Part shown: positions 27,366-35,189 of the stretch, one piece after another | Position numbering within the stretch: the first letter of the stretch is position 1 | How the letters are laid out: every line of letters starts with the position of its first letter | From: Chitiniphilus purpureus | GTDB taxonomy: Bacteria > Pseudomonadota > Gammaproteobacteria > Burkholderiales > Chitinibacteraceae | DNA: 64,000 nucleotides | Direction of reading: 5' to 3' | Assembly (NCBI RefSeq): GCF_025642115.1 | Contig: NZ_CP106753.1 | Span: forward strand, 1,387,501 to 1,451,500 | Notes under the pieces: generated by a model | The model's input: only the letters and a program-made list of their open reading frames with translations | Told to the model about the DNA's origin: nothing | Database searches by the model: none | Translations under genes and position numbers: made by a program

Positions 27366-27700
27366 TTAACCTTTCCCCGCTGTATCCCTAGACGCTCATC
27401 TGCCTCGCGCTGCTCCTGTGCGTATATTTCATAGCAGGGCGCTATGTCTAGACCGTGGCGAGCCCGGCAGAACGCCTCAAACTCCTGGACTTGTTCTGGC
27501 GACAGCATGCTGAATGGCTTTACGTCACACTCTCCGCAAAGTACTGTGTTCCGGAAGACCACTTGGAACATAGGGCGTTGCTTGATAAACAGTTCGCTCC
27601 TGTCGCCATCGTGGGTGTGTATCTCTTCGCGCCCAATAAAGAGCCAGCCAGCGAGCGCCGCTACCAGCGCCAATCCAATCGGCATAGGCTTTCGTTTCAT
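27362..27700 (-). CDS. Membrane-anchored immunity-like protein, second copy
   Basis: A 112-aa paralogue of the protein at 28288-28632. Both have an N-terminal membrane segment (here PIGLALVAALAGWLFIG), an H-x-x-D-x-S-E stretch, a P-x-FQ-V-x-RN motif, CGECDV, and CRARHGLD ... CY-x-IY, giving four shared cysteines. The membrane anchor would place the domain in the periplasm, where the neighbouring amidase effector acts. It is separated from the effector module by a divergent acetyltransferase gene. Whether it guards against the same amidase or a different variant is unknown. The start MKRKPMP at 27700 was chosen as it begins the membrane segment; the frame runs to 27769. Confidence 0.6.
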   Translation of the reverse strand: MKRKPMPIGLALVAALAGWLFIGREEIHTHDGDRSELFIKQRPMFQVVFRNTVLCGECDVKPFSMLSPEQVQEFEAFCRARHGLDIAPCYEIYAQEQREADERLGIQRGKVN

Positions 27701-27755
27701 ACTTCGTAAGCACGTGTTGAACTTTCTACTTAAACTCATTGATAGAGTGAGTCTT

Positions 27756-28286
27756 ATGTTTGTTGCCACGCCCGATTTTGTTCTCAGACCCTTTGAAAAA
27801 AGCGACGTAGAGTCGTTTGTTGCAGCTGTCCGAGAGTCTGTATCGACAGTTGGGGCATGGATGCCTTGGTGTACTAGGACATATTCGCCCGACGAGGCTA
27901 AGACATGGTTCGACTTATGCGCTTATAATATAGCTGCGAACGTAGCCTATGATGTCGGGATGTTTTGTGTTAATGGTGGGCTATTGTTAGGTGGGGTATC
28001 AATAAATCAACTTAATCGGCAACACAACTTTGGGAACATTGGATACTGGGTGCGCCAATCTCAACAGAAAAAAGGATACGCGTCTCGAGCAGTATCTGCC
28101 ATTGCTAGCTTTGGCTTCATGGAGCTCAAGCTCACCCGTTTGGAGATAGTCGCAGCTGTAAATAACGTTCCAAGTAGGCGAGTCGCAGAGAAGGTGAAGG
28201 CATCATTTGAGTGTATTGCCCGTAATCGTCTCATTATATTTGGAAAGCCATGTGACGCAGCTGTTTATTCGCTGGTTCCAACATGA
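27756..28286 (+). CDS. GNAT-family acetyltransferase (RimJ/RimL type)
   Basis: A 176-aa acetyl-CoA-dependent N-acetyltransferase. It begins FVLRPFEKSDVESFVAAV and contains the acetyl-CoA loop in NIGYWVRQSQQKKGYASRAV (pattern Q-x-x-G-x-A), with KLTRLEIVAAVNNVPSRRVAEK as the C-terminal half. This layout is that of ribosomal-protein or small-molecule RimL-like enzymes; the substrate is unknown. A longer frame from 27444 is an artefact. It sits on the plus strand between the two paralogous immunity-like genes, an odd place suggesting insertion into a duplicated immunity locus. Confidence 0.85.
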   Translation: MFVATPDFVLRPFEKSDVESFVAAVRESVSTVGAWMPWCTRTYSPDEAKTWFDLCAYNIAANVAYDVGMFCVNGGLLLGGVSINQLNRQHNFGNIGYWVRQSQQKKGYASRAVSAIASFGFMELKLTRLEIVAAVNNVPSRRVAEKVKASFECIARNRLIIFGKPCDAAVYSLVPT

Positions 28287-28287
28287 G

Positions 28288-28632
28288 TTAATTTGCCTCG
28301 TCTATCCCTAGGTTGCGCCGGACCTGTTTTTGCCAGTCGTCGTAGATTTTGTAGCAGGCAGCGATGTCGTCTAGGCCGTGGCGAGCCCGACAGTACCTCT
28401 CAAACTCCTTCAGTTCAGGCGGTGTTAAGTCCTCAAGCGGCGCTACATCGCACTCCCCACAATGGACCGGGTTCCGGTAGACGAATTGGAACGACGGATA
28501 CCTCTTCACGAAGAATTCGCTCACATCGCTATCGTGGCGGTCAATCTGCTCGTACCCGATGAACAACTGGAAGCACACTGCTACTAAGACGCCGACAGCT
28601 AGCACAATGAGCCGGGAGCGCTTGACCCTCAT
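28288..28632 (-). CDS. Candidate immunity protein of the amidase effector
   Basis: A 114-aa membrane-anchored protein (hydrophobic segment LIVLAVGVLVAVCFQLFIG, then a periplasmic domain with conserved cysteines in HCGECDV, YCRARHG and ACYKIY). It overlaps the 3' end of the amidase gene by 4 nt (ATGA), the usual arrangement of effector and immunity genes. Periplasmic location fits protection of peptidoglycan. A second copy lies at 27362-27700. I recognise no named family; the immunity role is inferred from context. The start at 28632 was chosen over 28704 because of the overlap and the hydrophobic segment. Confidence 0.65.
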   Translation of the reverse strand: MRVKRSRLIVLAVGVLVAVCFQLFIGYEQIDRHDSDVSEFFVKRYPSFQFVYRNPVHCGECDVAPLEDLTPPELKEFERYCRARHGLDDIAACYKIYDDWQKQVRRNLGIDEAN

Positions 28633-29381
28633 TTGACAGGCACCTTCATGTTGAGGTCTTTCCGAATCATATTTACTAAGTCCATGCCGTAGCGGCCGGG
28701 ACATGCGCGGCCTTCACCAGTCGCGTTTCTTTGGAACTCCTGGTGCCCACCGAAGACTTCAAGGAAGAAAACGGACTTCAGCACTTCGACCAGCTTGTAC
28801 AGCGCCTTGATTTGCGCGTCTGTAGGCTCGTCTGTTGCAGTGTCGGCTTTATCTGCAATCCAGCCAGGGGCGCCTTTTATCCGTTCCCACGTGGACTTCT
28901 CTTTGTACTCCTGCTCGTAGGCTTCGCCGTGAACGCTGAAGTCCGCGAGCATCACGATGCCAAGTACGCCGGAGTTGCCGCCGGAAACGTGCGCGCCTTT
29001 ATATCGGATGTCTAAGGCCTCGTAGATGGTGCCGGCGCAATCAATCGCGTAGTGGTACGAGAGCTGCTGAAACTTGCCTAAATCGATTTCCTCAGCCTTC
29101 TTCAGCTGCTCCACGCCATCGGCATGGCAGCTGAAACTATTGCCGGCGTGATGGAGCGTAATGGAATGGAAGTTCCAATCCTCCTTGGCCTTGCCCGGTT
29201 TGGCGCCCCACTCGGAACGCGTCTTGAACGTGAAGCCGGACCGCCTCAGGGCGAGGATGATGGCCTGCCTGGTAGCAGCTTTGTCGTTCACCGTTATCTT
29301 GTGCGGAACAATCTTCTGGCCCGTGACGCGCTCGAGCACGGCTACGGTTTCGAAGTCGCTCTCTTTGAGCGGTTTGCTCAT
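28629..29381 (-). CDS. N-acetylmuramoyl-L-alanine amidase, candidate antibacterial effector
   Basis: Peptidoglycan amidase of the Amidase_2/PGRP (T7 lysozyme-like) fold, 250 aa. Zinc ligands appear as H77 (SITLHHAG), H213 (GGHQEFQR) and C227 (RACPGRYG). The core reads LSYHYAIDCAGTIYEALDIR, then KGAHVSGGNSGVLGIVML. Residues 1-55 form an N-terminal extension (LERVTGQKIVPHKITV). There is no signal peptide, so export would need a dedicated machine. It lies between the PAAR gene and an immunity-like gene with 4-nt overlaps on both sides, which points to a type VI secretion payload. Confidence 0.85.
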   Translation of the reverse strand: MSKPLKESDFETVAVLERVTGQKIVPHKITVNDKAATRQAIILALRRSGFTFKTRSEWGAKPGKAKEDWNFHSITLHHAGNSFSCHADGVEQLKKAEEIDLGKFQQLSYHYAIDCAGTIYEALDIRYKGAHVSGGNSGVLGIVMLADFSVHGEAYEQEYKEKSTWERIKGAPGWIADKADTATDEPTDAQIKALYKLVEVLKSVFFLEVFGGHQEFQRNATGEGRACPGRYGMDLVNMIRKDLNMKVPVK

Positions 29382-29974
29382 GTTCTGACTTCCTTCTTCT
29401 CAAGCATTCGCTTGGGCGCCTTGAACAGGACGCTGATGGATACCGATTCGGCTTCGTTGCCGTGAATCGCTTCGGTCAGGCCATTGGAGTCGGTCTTGCC
29501 CAGCTTGGTGGAGCCATCTGCCCGGGTCAGCAGGTAGTCCCGATAGGGGAGCGGGTTGCCGTCGTCGTCTTCGACGAGGAACTGCACCTCGTGCGCGGCA
29601 TCGCTTGGGGCACCAGGGGTTAACATTTGTGCCGCCGCTGCGGCCGGCGCCGCTTTGCTTGAAATCGCAGCAGCTGCGCCACTGCCGCCTCCGGCTTGTT
29701 CATGCGTTCCCCTGGTTTGGCCGCCGGCAAGCAGCACTGCGCCACACGCTGTTTTGTCACCTTCGCGAGCAAGCTGCCGACCCAGCAGCGAGATATTTCC
29801 GCCACCCTGCACGATGGCGAAGCTGCCTTTGCACTGTGGGCAGACCGTCATGTCGCCGATAGTGGCGATGGGCTTGCCATCGAAGGTCATCGGGCTTTGC
29901 GCCGAGACGACCGTGCCGCCGTGGCTGGTCTTATCGCCTAGAACCACAAATAGCTTGCCGGGCATGCTTGCCAA
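29378..29974 (-). CDS. PAAR-repeat protein with C-terminal transthyretin-like extension
   Basis: A 198-aa spike-tip protein. Residues about 1-90 are a PAAR-like domain (VVLGDKTSHGGTVVSA, IATIGDMTVCPQCKG, ISLLGRQLAREGDKTACG). A glycine/alanine linker follows. Residues about 127-190 (EVQFLVEDDDGNPLPYRDY, TDSNGLTEAI) look like a transthyretin-type beta domain seen in effector-linked PAAR proteins. PAAR proteins cap VgrG in type VI secretion and carry effectors. No other T6SS gene is in this window, so this is an orphan cargo module relying on host machinery elsewhere. It overlaps the amidase gene by 4 nt. Confidence 0.85.
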   Translation of the reverse strand: MASMPGKLFVVLGDKTSHGGTVVSAQSPMTFDGKPIATIGDMTVCPQCKGSFAIVQGGGNISLLGRQLAREGDKTACGAVLLAGGQTRGTHEQAGGGSGAAAAISSKAAPAAAAAQMLTPGAPSDAAHEVQFLVEDDDGNPLPYRDYLLTRADGSTKLGKTDSNGLTEAIHGNEAESVSISVLFKAPKRMLEKKEVRT

Positions 29975-30083
29975 CTGTGAATGGAAAATTTCTTTAATGG
30001 TAAGCGTTTGTCATGAAGCGTAGCAAACGCCGCTGTGTGAGGTGTGTCGCTTGCGCTAGGGGCGCAAGCACTGTGGGGCTGCC

Positions 30084-30230
30084 TTAGCATCCGTCGGAGT
30101 TCCAGCCCCAAGCCTGCTTGACTGGGTCATAGCAGTAAGCCGCCTGGAAATGGATGCTGCAGCCATTCTCAAAGGTTCTGACGCAGTCGCCGTTGTCGCA
30201 GCTCTCGTTGAAACGTACCGCACGGCCGGT
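30084..30230 (-). pseudogene. Cysteine-rich C-terminal gene fragment
   Basis: About 49 codons, joined without a start of their own to the end of the nuclease fragment, reading VRFNESCDNGDCVRTFENGC and ending YDPVKQAWGWNSDGC with a stop at 30084. Five cysteines suggest the C-terminus of an exported protein. The frame changes at about 30230, where nuclease-like sequence stops making sense. I take it as the tail of a lost gene fused by deletion. Confidence 0.4.
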
Positions 30231-30594
30231 CTCCTTCGGCGAGGACGATGTCGTCAAGGTAGCCGAGCAGTTTTGTCGGACCGATGGCCCGCTCGCGCTT
30301 GCACTGTAGGAGCCAGAGCTTGTCATCTGCACCGACGGCTAGAGCTTGGTCTGCATTGGTTTCTTCGACGTCGCCGGCGCTTTCTGAGGAATACGAAGGA
30401 ACTGCGACAGAGGTCTCCGCCGCCAACATTTCGTAGCCTCTCGCGTCAAAGCCATCATCACTACCTGCGCGCCCTGTGGCTTCGAGTTTTCGCCAAGGCT
30501 TGAAGTCGTAGATGAGTTGGCGAGCCAGGTCCTCGAAGCGCTTCGGCTCAAGGTCTTCGAAGTGGAGTGGACCCAGTGTTTGCGTAGTGGCCAT
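30231..30594 (-). pseudogene. Mrr-like restriction endonuclease, N-terminal fragment
   Basis: About 121 codons from the ATG at 30594. HFEDLEPKRFEDLARQLIYDF is the Mrr-type N-terminus, followed by GRAGSDDGFDARG and the catalytic-type LWLLQCKRERAIGPTKLLGYLDDIV. This DGFD ... QxK pattern is the Mrr/PD-(D/E)XK site of enzymes that cut modified DNA. After YLDDIVLAEGDRP the frame runs into unrelated sequence and ends at 30169, so the effector/recognition half is gone. It is probably non-functional: a broken defence gene at the end of the PAAR module. Confidence 0.6.
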
Positions 30595-30606
30595 GGCGGT
30601 GGCTTC

Positions 30607-31911
30607 TTAACGGATGGCGGCTGTTTTTAGCGAAGCTGCGAGTTCGGCGTTAAGTATTTTTATCTTGTCGACTAGTTCTGATTGCGTAAATTCGCCAAAG
30701 GATACGACTTGTCGGCGATTCCGCATTTTTAGTGGCTGCAACTTTGCATCAACCGATTTTAGACAAGATAGGAGCTTATCTGCTTCTTCGCTCGTCCGTG
30801 CACTCTGACTGTTCCAAGTGAGCGTTAGCTGATATTTGGTCTTGCTAGGGGTTGCATAGCGCACGGTTAAATAGACCGGCCACCAGCCGTCATCTCTCAC
30901 AACGGAGTTCCAGCCTTGTGGACAGAGGTTGAGCCACACGCGCTTGTGTTCAAAGTTTTCAACGGGGAGTGCCGGAATCGCTGTTCGTATACCCAATTTA
31001 ACAGCTGTCATGCCTTGGGTTTCTTGCAAAAAAGCCATTACACTCTTGTTTTGTAGCAGAAATAACCAATGTGACTTTTCGTCCGGGTTTGCGCCGAGCC
31101 ATTTGTGTTCTAGTCGGCCTCTGGAGTAATTAATTAATTGCTGAATGGCCTGGGTATGCTCCAGGTGGAGGTCCGCAGCAAGCTGTAAACTTCTACTGTT
31201 GCTGGGAGGTTCCCATTCAGTTTGTCTGTTGCAGTAGCTCACAACCAATTTTGCGGCTGTGTTCCCTCTGTTTATGTGCAGGAGAGCCCGATTCGCCGAG
31301 CTTTCCAGCCAATCGTATCCAATATGGAGCCATGCGTCCCCACAAGGAAGTGCTGAGGCAGTTTCTTCGTTAAATATCTTATCAAGGGCAATGTAGGCGA
31401 CGTCGTATTGTTTCAGGTGAGGCGATTGCTTTAAAGCGTTCTCAAACCCTTCTCTGTAAGAATTTAGCTGGGACTGCATATGGGCGGTGCCGGCTTTGTT
31501 TTCAATCAGGAGAATAAATTTATTGTGCGGGTCGACAATAAATAAGTCTACTCGTTGATTTGCAGTTATGCCTAACTCTCTAGCTGAAAATGCCGCTCCG
31601 AAGCTGGTTGTTTGGATGCGTGATGGAGGCCAGTTTTGAAAGAACCGTGCAGTGCGGGTCCGCCCATCCAGGTTACATGCGTCATCATTCGCTATTTTTG
31701 ACGCATAAATTAGTAAGTCTCGAAGTATTCCGTCGCCTTGTCCATGGCCTTCTTTCGCATCCAGCATCCAAGCGATAATATCTGAGTGCTGATTTTCTGT
31801 TAAAGAAATAACATCTAAAACTTCATCGCCTATTCGTTGCAGCTCGCAAAGCTCCATAAGGCGGGCGTCTGTCATCAGCTGTTCAAATGAGGTTTTTATT
31901 AATGTGCTCAT
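30607..31911 (-). CDS. PD-(D/E)XK nuclease superfamily protein (PDDEXK_4-like)
   Basis: A 434-aa cytoplasmic protein resembling PF14281-type nucleases. The N-terminal ENQHSDIIAWMLDAKEGHGQG is typical, and the active site appears as D in RVDLFIVD followed by E-N-K in LLIENKAGT, then QLNSYREGF. The C-terminal half (about 250-434) is specific to this protein and unknown. Proteins of this family often occur in defence islands. I chose the ATG at 31911 (MSTLIKTSFEQLM); the frame extends to 31998 without a better site. Low GC and no frameshift suggest a functional acquired gene. Confidence 0.7.
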   Translation of the reverse strand: MSTLIKTSFEQLMTDARLMELCELQRIGDEVLDVISLTENQHSDIIAWMLDAKEGHGQGDGILRDLLIYASKIANDDACNLDGRTRTARFFQNWPPSRIQTTSFGAAFSARELGITANQRVDLFIVDPHNKFILLIENKAGTAHMQSQLNSYREGFENALKQSPHLKQYDVAYIALDKIFNEETASALPCGDAWLHIGYDWLESSANRALLHINRGNTAAKLVVSYCNRQTEWEPPSNSRSLQLAADLHLEHTQAIQQLINYSRGRLEHKWLGANPDEKSHWLFLLQNKSVMAFLQETQGMTAVKLGIRTAIPALPVENFEHKRVWLNLCPQGWNSVVRDDGWWPVYLTVRYATPSKTKYQLTLTWNSQSARTSEEADKLLSCLKSVDAKLQPLKMRNRRQVVSFGEFTQSELVDKIKILNAELAASLKTAAIR

Positions 31912-32109
31912 TAATCTGGTGCTCTGCAGGGCAATTGATGTTTGCTTTAAGGTGAGTCTTTGAATGCTTGGTGCGGAAATGTACCGTGCAGCAGACATGG
32001 GGTGTAGCCGAGCTATCCACGTGGGCGCAGGCGCCCGCTGATAAGCTGGAATGGGTATAATTTAGGTGTACGATATCCACTTCGATGAAAATCTGTGTGA
32101 AGGGATGCG

Positions 32110-32880
32110 CTACTCCACAATTTCCACACGCAAAATGCATCGTGGAGGAACTGGATTGTTTTTTCCATCAAAACAAGTAACAGAATTTGCGCACGGAATG
32201 CCTTTTTGAATTCGAGAGTGGGCGTAGCACAAGGCGGTGGCGATACAGGATTCGTCACGGTCGCTTGCATGAGTGAATTTGACAATGGCCGGTTTGAGCT
32301 TCGTACTATATTCAGGTATTAGATTCGTACCTGTTACGTTCTCAAATCCATTGCAAATATCTTCAATTATCTCTGGCATGCCTAAGTAGTCGTGCTGGCC
32401 GAGCTCTGTCGCATGGAGAGCGACTTCCTTGACCAATATGGCATAGGGCCCCCAATGTATCGGGTTTTGAGTCTTGTTGGAGTAGTGAAAATCAATAATG
32501 CTATTTGAGTGAAGGGCGCCCTGAAGTTGCTCTCTGATGTGAGCGTCGTCAACTGCTTGAACAAGTCTTTCCTTTAAGGCGGGGAGAGCTGCACCGAGGG
32601 GGAGTATGCCTTCGGAAAAGTTCGTTCCAGGAAATATTCGCGTCGTATGAAACCAGCAGACTGCGTCCAGAGGCAAAGGGCTTCCAAAGTGTTTTTCAAC
32701 TATTGCATAAACATACTCTTTAAACTCTGGCAGCTCTCGCCAATGAATTTCAAAATGAGCATCTATTTCCTTGGCCGATAGTAGGGTGTGCAATGTATCT
32801 GGCGTGGTTTGAAAAATACGCGCTAAGCTCTCGAGAGTCGCTTCGAATGTTTCGCAGTCGAGCACAATCCTGGGGGTCAT
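32110..32880 (-). CDS. Unknown protein, 256 aa
   Basis: Starts MTPRIVLDCETFEATLESLARIF, with no signal peptide or membrane segment. A recognisable stretch is DAVCWFHTTRIFPGTNFSEGILPLG (about residues 80-105, quoted in part elsewhere): H-x-T-R and GILPL recur in a family of bacterial proteins I remember without a function, and they resemble ADP-ribosyl-transfer type folds only loosely. The C-terminus ends RCILRVEIVE. It lies in the nuclease cluster, downstream of XRE regulator copy 1 on the same strand, so it may be under that regulator. Function not assigned. Confidence 0.6.
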   Translation of the reverse strand: MTPRIVLDCETFEATLESLARIFQTTPDTLHTLLSAKEIDAHFEIHWRELPEFKEYVYAIVEKHFGSPLPLDAVCWFHTTRIFPGTNFSEGILPLGAALPALKERLVQAVDDAHIREQLQGALHSNSIIDFHYSNKTQNPIHWGPYAILVKEVALHATELGQHDYLGMPEIIEDICNGFENVTGTNLIPEYSTKLKPAIVKFTHASDRDESCIATALCYAHSRIQKGIPCANSVTCFDGKNNPVPPRCILRVEIVE

Positions 32881-33081
32881 TTATATTTACCGAGCAAGTA
32901 GGCAGGTAAGTGACTGTTGCAACCAAGTGCAGTCAGAGTTCTATTCAATTGGAGTGAGCCTAAACTAACGATTTTTCGTAGGCAGTGCTTGCCTCTTAAG
33001 CATAGCCTAGCTGCAGATAGCGGCGTTAAAATCGTCAGATGTACTACGATAGTCGCTTTGAAGATGCATATCGCGCAGACG

Positions 33082-33417
33082 TCACGCCTTGTCTTCCTGT
33101 CGACCTCTTCGGGCCTCTGCAGAGGCCTGTGCACGCGCTTGGCCCAGCTGGACCGCTTTGTGTACGTTCATCTCGATGGCTCCCACGTCGCGCTCGGGCG
33201 ACGCCAAGTTCCGCAGTTCACCATCTCGCTGAATGAGCCAAAGGGCCGTCGCTACAATTCCAATACCCACCGACGGGTCACCGGCCTCAAGACGCTGCAG
33301 CGTCGGAACGGAGACGCCCATGCGCTGGGCCCAGGTTTTGAGAGATTCCTTCCGGCGTAGGCGGGCGACAGCCAAGTGCGCGCCAAGCTGCTCAAGGGCG
33401 GCAGAAGTCTTCGGCAT
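33082..33417 (-). CDS. XRE-family regulator, copy 1
   Basis: A 111-aa Cro/C1-type DNA-binding protein: LEQLGAHLAVARLRRKESL, the helix-turn-helix WAQRMGVSVPTLQRLEAGDP, then VGIGIVATALWLIQRDGELRNLA. This family commonly accompanies HipA-type kinase toxins, but no hipA gene is next to it. A nearly identical gene lies at 37049-37411. It sits about 100 bp inside the oldest-looking right-end copy, and the gene at 32110-32880 follows it. The role is probably local cargo regulation. Confidence 0.8.
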   Translation of the reverse strand: MPKTSAALEQLGAHLAVARLRRKESLKTWAQRMGVSVPTLQRLEAGDPSVGIGIVATALWLIQRDGELRNLASPERDVGAIEMNVHKAVQLGQARAQASAEARRGRQEDKA

Positions 33418-33464
33418 CTACATAGAATATGACGCCATGGCCATATCCGTGAACATCTATGTTG
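33107..33464. repeat. Long direct repeat, copy 1
   Basis: Nearly identical to 37068-37458, covering the XRE gene from its C-terminal codons to about 50 bp upstream of its start. The main difference is a 27-bp insertion in copy 2 that adds nine residues near the N-terminus, plus scattered substitutions. Similarity starts at CTTCGGGCCTCTGCAGAGGC. Confidence 0.9.
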
Positions 33465-33531
33465 ATTTTCTGATGGCTAAATAACTTCAACGCCACCTTT
33501 GGCAGGGTGGGCAGACGACGTTCTTCTCACC

Positions 33532-33671
33532 GGTTACCGACTTTAATTGCATGGGTTGCAGTCCGTGCGCAAACAGCGTTTACCAACTTTATTACCTACC
33601 CGTTTTGAGCGGCTACGATTCTTCGCGGCTTTGGGCCGATTTGAGTTACCGACCTCATAAATGCTTACCAC
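33532..33671 (+). repeat. Internal right-end-like sequence R3 (diverged)
   Basis: Contains GGTTACCGACTTTAATTG (33532), GTTTACCAACTTTATTAC (33578), TTCGCGGCTTTG (33622-33633) and a terminal GAGTTACCGAC block. The 12-mer TTCGCGGCTTTG is identical in all three right ends and stands about 50 bp from the outer terminus in each. Its final 20 bp have diverged most. I read it as a fossil right end. Confidence 0.7.
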
Positions 33672-33858
33672 ATCGAAGTGGGCATGGCCCCCGCACAAGG
33701 AAAGCCCATTTTCGTGGTTATCCCTGGCGTGACCTTGGAGCAGCGCAGCATGCTCCTGCTGGACTCGCAGGTAGCGCACTCGCTGGTGCGCTTCGAAACC
33801 GATGTCCGAGCTTCTCTTGACCTCCCATCGGTGCAGACGGCCCTTAAAGCGCTAGCAT

Positions 33859-33897
33859 CAACACAAAGCGCCTCTTCAGTTGAGGCGCTTTGTGTTG
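33859..33897. terminator. Long-stem terminator
   Basis: A 16-bp perfect stem CAACACAAAGCGCCTC / GAGGCGCTTTGTGTTG with a 7-nt loop. It stands 66 bases beyond the minus-strand gene ending at 33963 and can stop transcription leaving that operon. The 290 bp from the R3 end to 33963 otherwise hold no gene I can support. Confidence 0.8.
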
Positions 33898-33962
33898 AAC
33901 ATGCGCAGTGCTGGAAGAACGGAAGCGGCCCATTGGACCGCTTGAGTGAACGCGTCGATATC

Positions 33963-35180
33963 CTACTTCGGTAAAGGTCCTGGGTGTCCCGCCTCCGTGA
34001 AGGGTATCCCTGCTGCAGCAGCCTTTGCCCGTGCATTGTTCTCTGCTTGCGCTAAGCGGACGTAGGCTGCGTTGGCGGCATTCAAAGCATTCGCAGTTTT
34101 TGTGGCATCCTTTGCCGCTACCGCTGCCTGATAGTCGTCATAGGCAGTCTTGGCTGCGCTTTGGGCTGTCGTGTACGCCACAAGCGCCACTTCTACTTCG
34201 TCCAAGGACTTGCCCTTTGCGGTAATACGCGCGTCCTTGGAGAGTGCCAAAAGGGTCTCGTCCTTCACCGCACTCACCGCCTTATCTTTGTTTGATTTCA
34301 AGGCATTTCCGACCGCTTTAGAGAGCACGTTGGGCTTTCTCGTCTCAACAAATTGCGCCTTCAAGTTCACAGGAAAAAATAGTTTTAGATTCTTGTCAGA
34401 AGGAGGTGCCGCTTCCGGCAAAGGCATCCAGCCACTTTGGAAAGCTAGTCCAGCCTTTCCATTCAAACTGCCTTCTGCCATCGCGCTTTGATTGAAGCTG
34501 AAGATTGCAAACGGCTTATCAGCCGCCGGTTTCGAATATTCTAAAGTCAGCCCAAAATCCCGGGTTTGTGAATGGAACAGTCCCGCTTCCTCGATAAATT
34601 TTGGGTAAAAAAGCTTTTTCGTGACCAAACGCCAAGCCGTGTTGTCCGGAGAGAGCTCAATCTCACCTTCGTAATAAAATACAGGTGTGGCGGCCAGGCC
34701 TGTGAGCTCAACAGCGGCATGAGGGATATTCGCATGCAGCGATGGGATTAAAGCAGCTCCCTCCTCCGGGCTGACTCTACGAGCGCCCTCGGTCTCGATT
34801 TCAGTGCCATATTCGTCTCGAGAAGGCGCCGTAAATTTATCTGCCACGGCAACCCAAACACACTTAGCTTGGCTTGCCGGGAACACGCCTTTCGCTGTGT
34901 TGACATAAAAGCCTTTGACCGGATAGAGCCCATTTAAAGTCAGGGATGAGTCCTGCGTCAAATAATCGCCTAAGCTCGATATCAACGACCCCGCGAGATT
35001 TGCAGCTACGTCGACCGCAACTCCAATTAAGATGGTTTCCAAAAAGCCCTCAGCTTCTTGGCCGGGCGTAGTGTACGCCGTAGGGCATGCGTGCGTGACA
35101 CCAACACGAAGTAACGGTTCGGCTTGCACGACTGCGCTCACCCCCCCCAGTACAGCAACAGCGATAAGCTTGGCAAACAT
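33963..35180 (-). CDS. Exported protein of unknown function, paired with the protease
   Basis: A 405-aa product with a signal peptide (MFAKLIAVAVLGGVSAVVQA). Mature residues about 45-70 form a hydrophobic stretch (LIGVAVDVAANLAGSLISSL). The middle is beta-rich (TPVFYYEGEIELSPDNTAW). The C-terminus is a long alanine-rich helix (about 325-390, AQSAAKTAYDDYQAAVAAKD). It lies 9 bases downstream of the trypsin-like protease gene, so the two form one operon. I recognise no family; the layout suggests an envelope or secreted partner of the protease. Confidence 0.65.
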   Translation of the reverse strand: MFAKLIAVAVLGGVSAVVQAEPLLRVGVTHACPTAYTTPGQEAEGFLETILIGVAVDVAANLAGSLISSLGDYLTQDSSLTLNGLYPVKGFYVNTAKGVFPASQAKCVWVAVADKFTAPSRDEYGTEIETEGARRVSPEEGAALIPSLHANIPHAAVELTGLAATPVFYYEGEIELSPDNTAWRLVTKKLFYPKFIEEAGLFHSQTRDFGLTLEYSKPAADKPFAIFSFNQSAMAEGSLNGKAGLAFQSGWMPLPEAAPPSDKNLKLFFPVNLKAQFVETRKPNVLSKAVGNALKSNKDKAVSAVKDETLLALSKDARITAKGKSLDEVEVALVAYTTAQSAAKTAYDDYQAAVAAKDATKTANALNAANAAYVRLAQAENNARAKAAAAGIPFTEAGHPGPLPK

Positions 35181-35189
35181 AATAACCCC

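Noticed and set aside
33672..33974. Plus-strand frame starting at the R3 terminus (VGMAPAQGKPIFVVIPG...)
   Set aside because: The first 55 residues look protein-like, faintly like the end of a TIR or nucleoside-deoxyribosyltransferase-type fold, but the frame has no proper start and runs through a terminator hairpin. At best it is a remnant; not supported as a gene.
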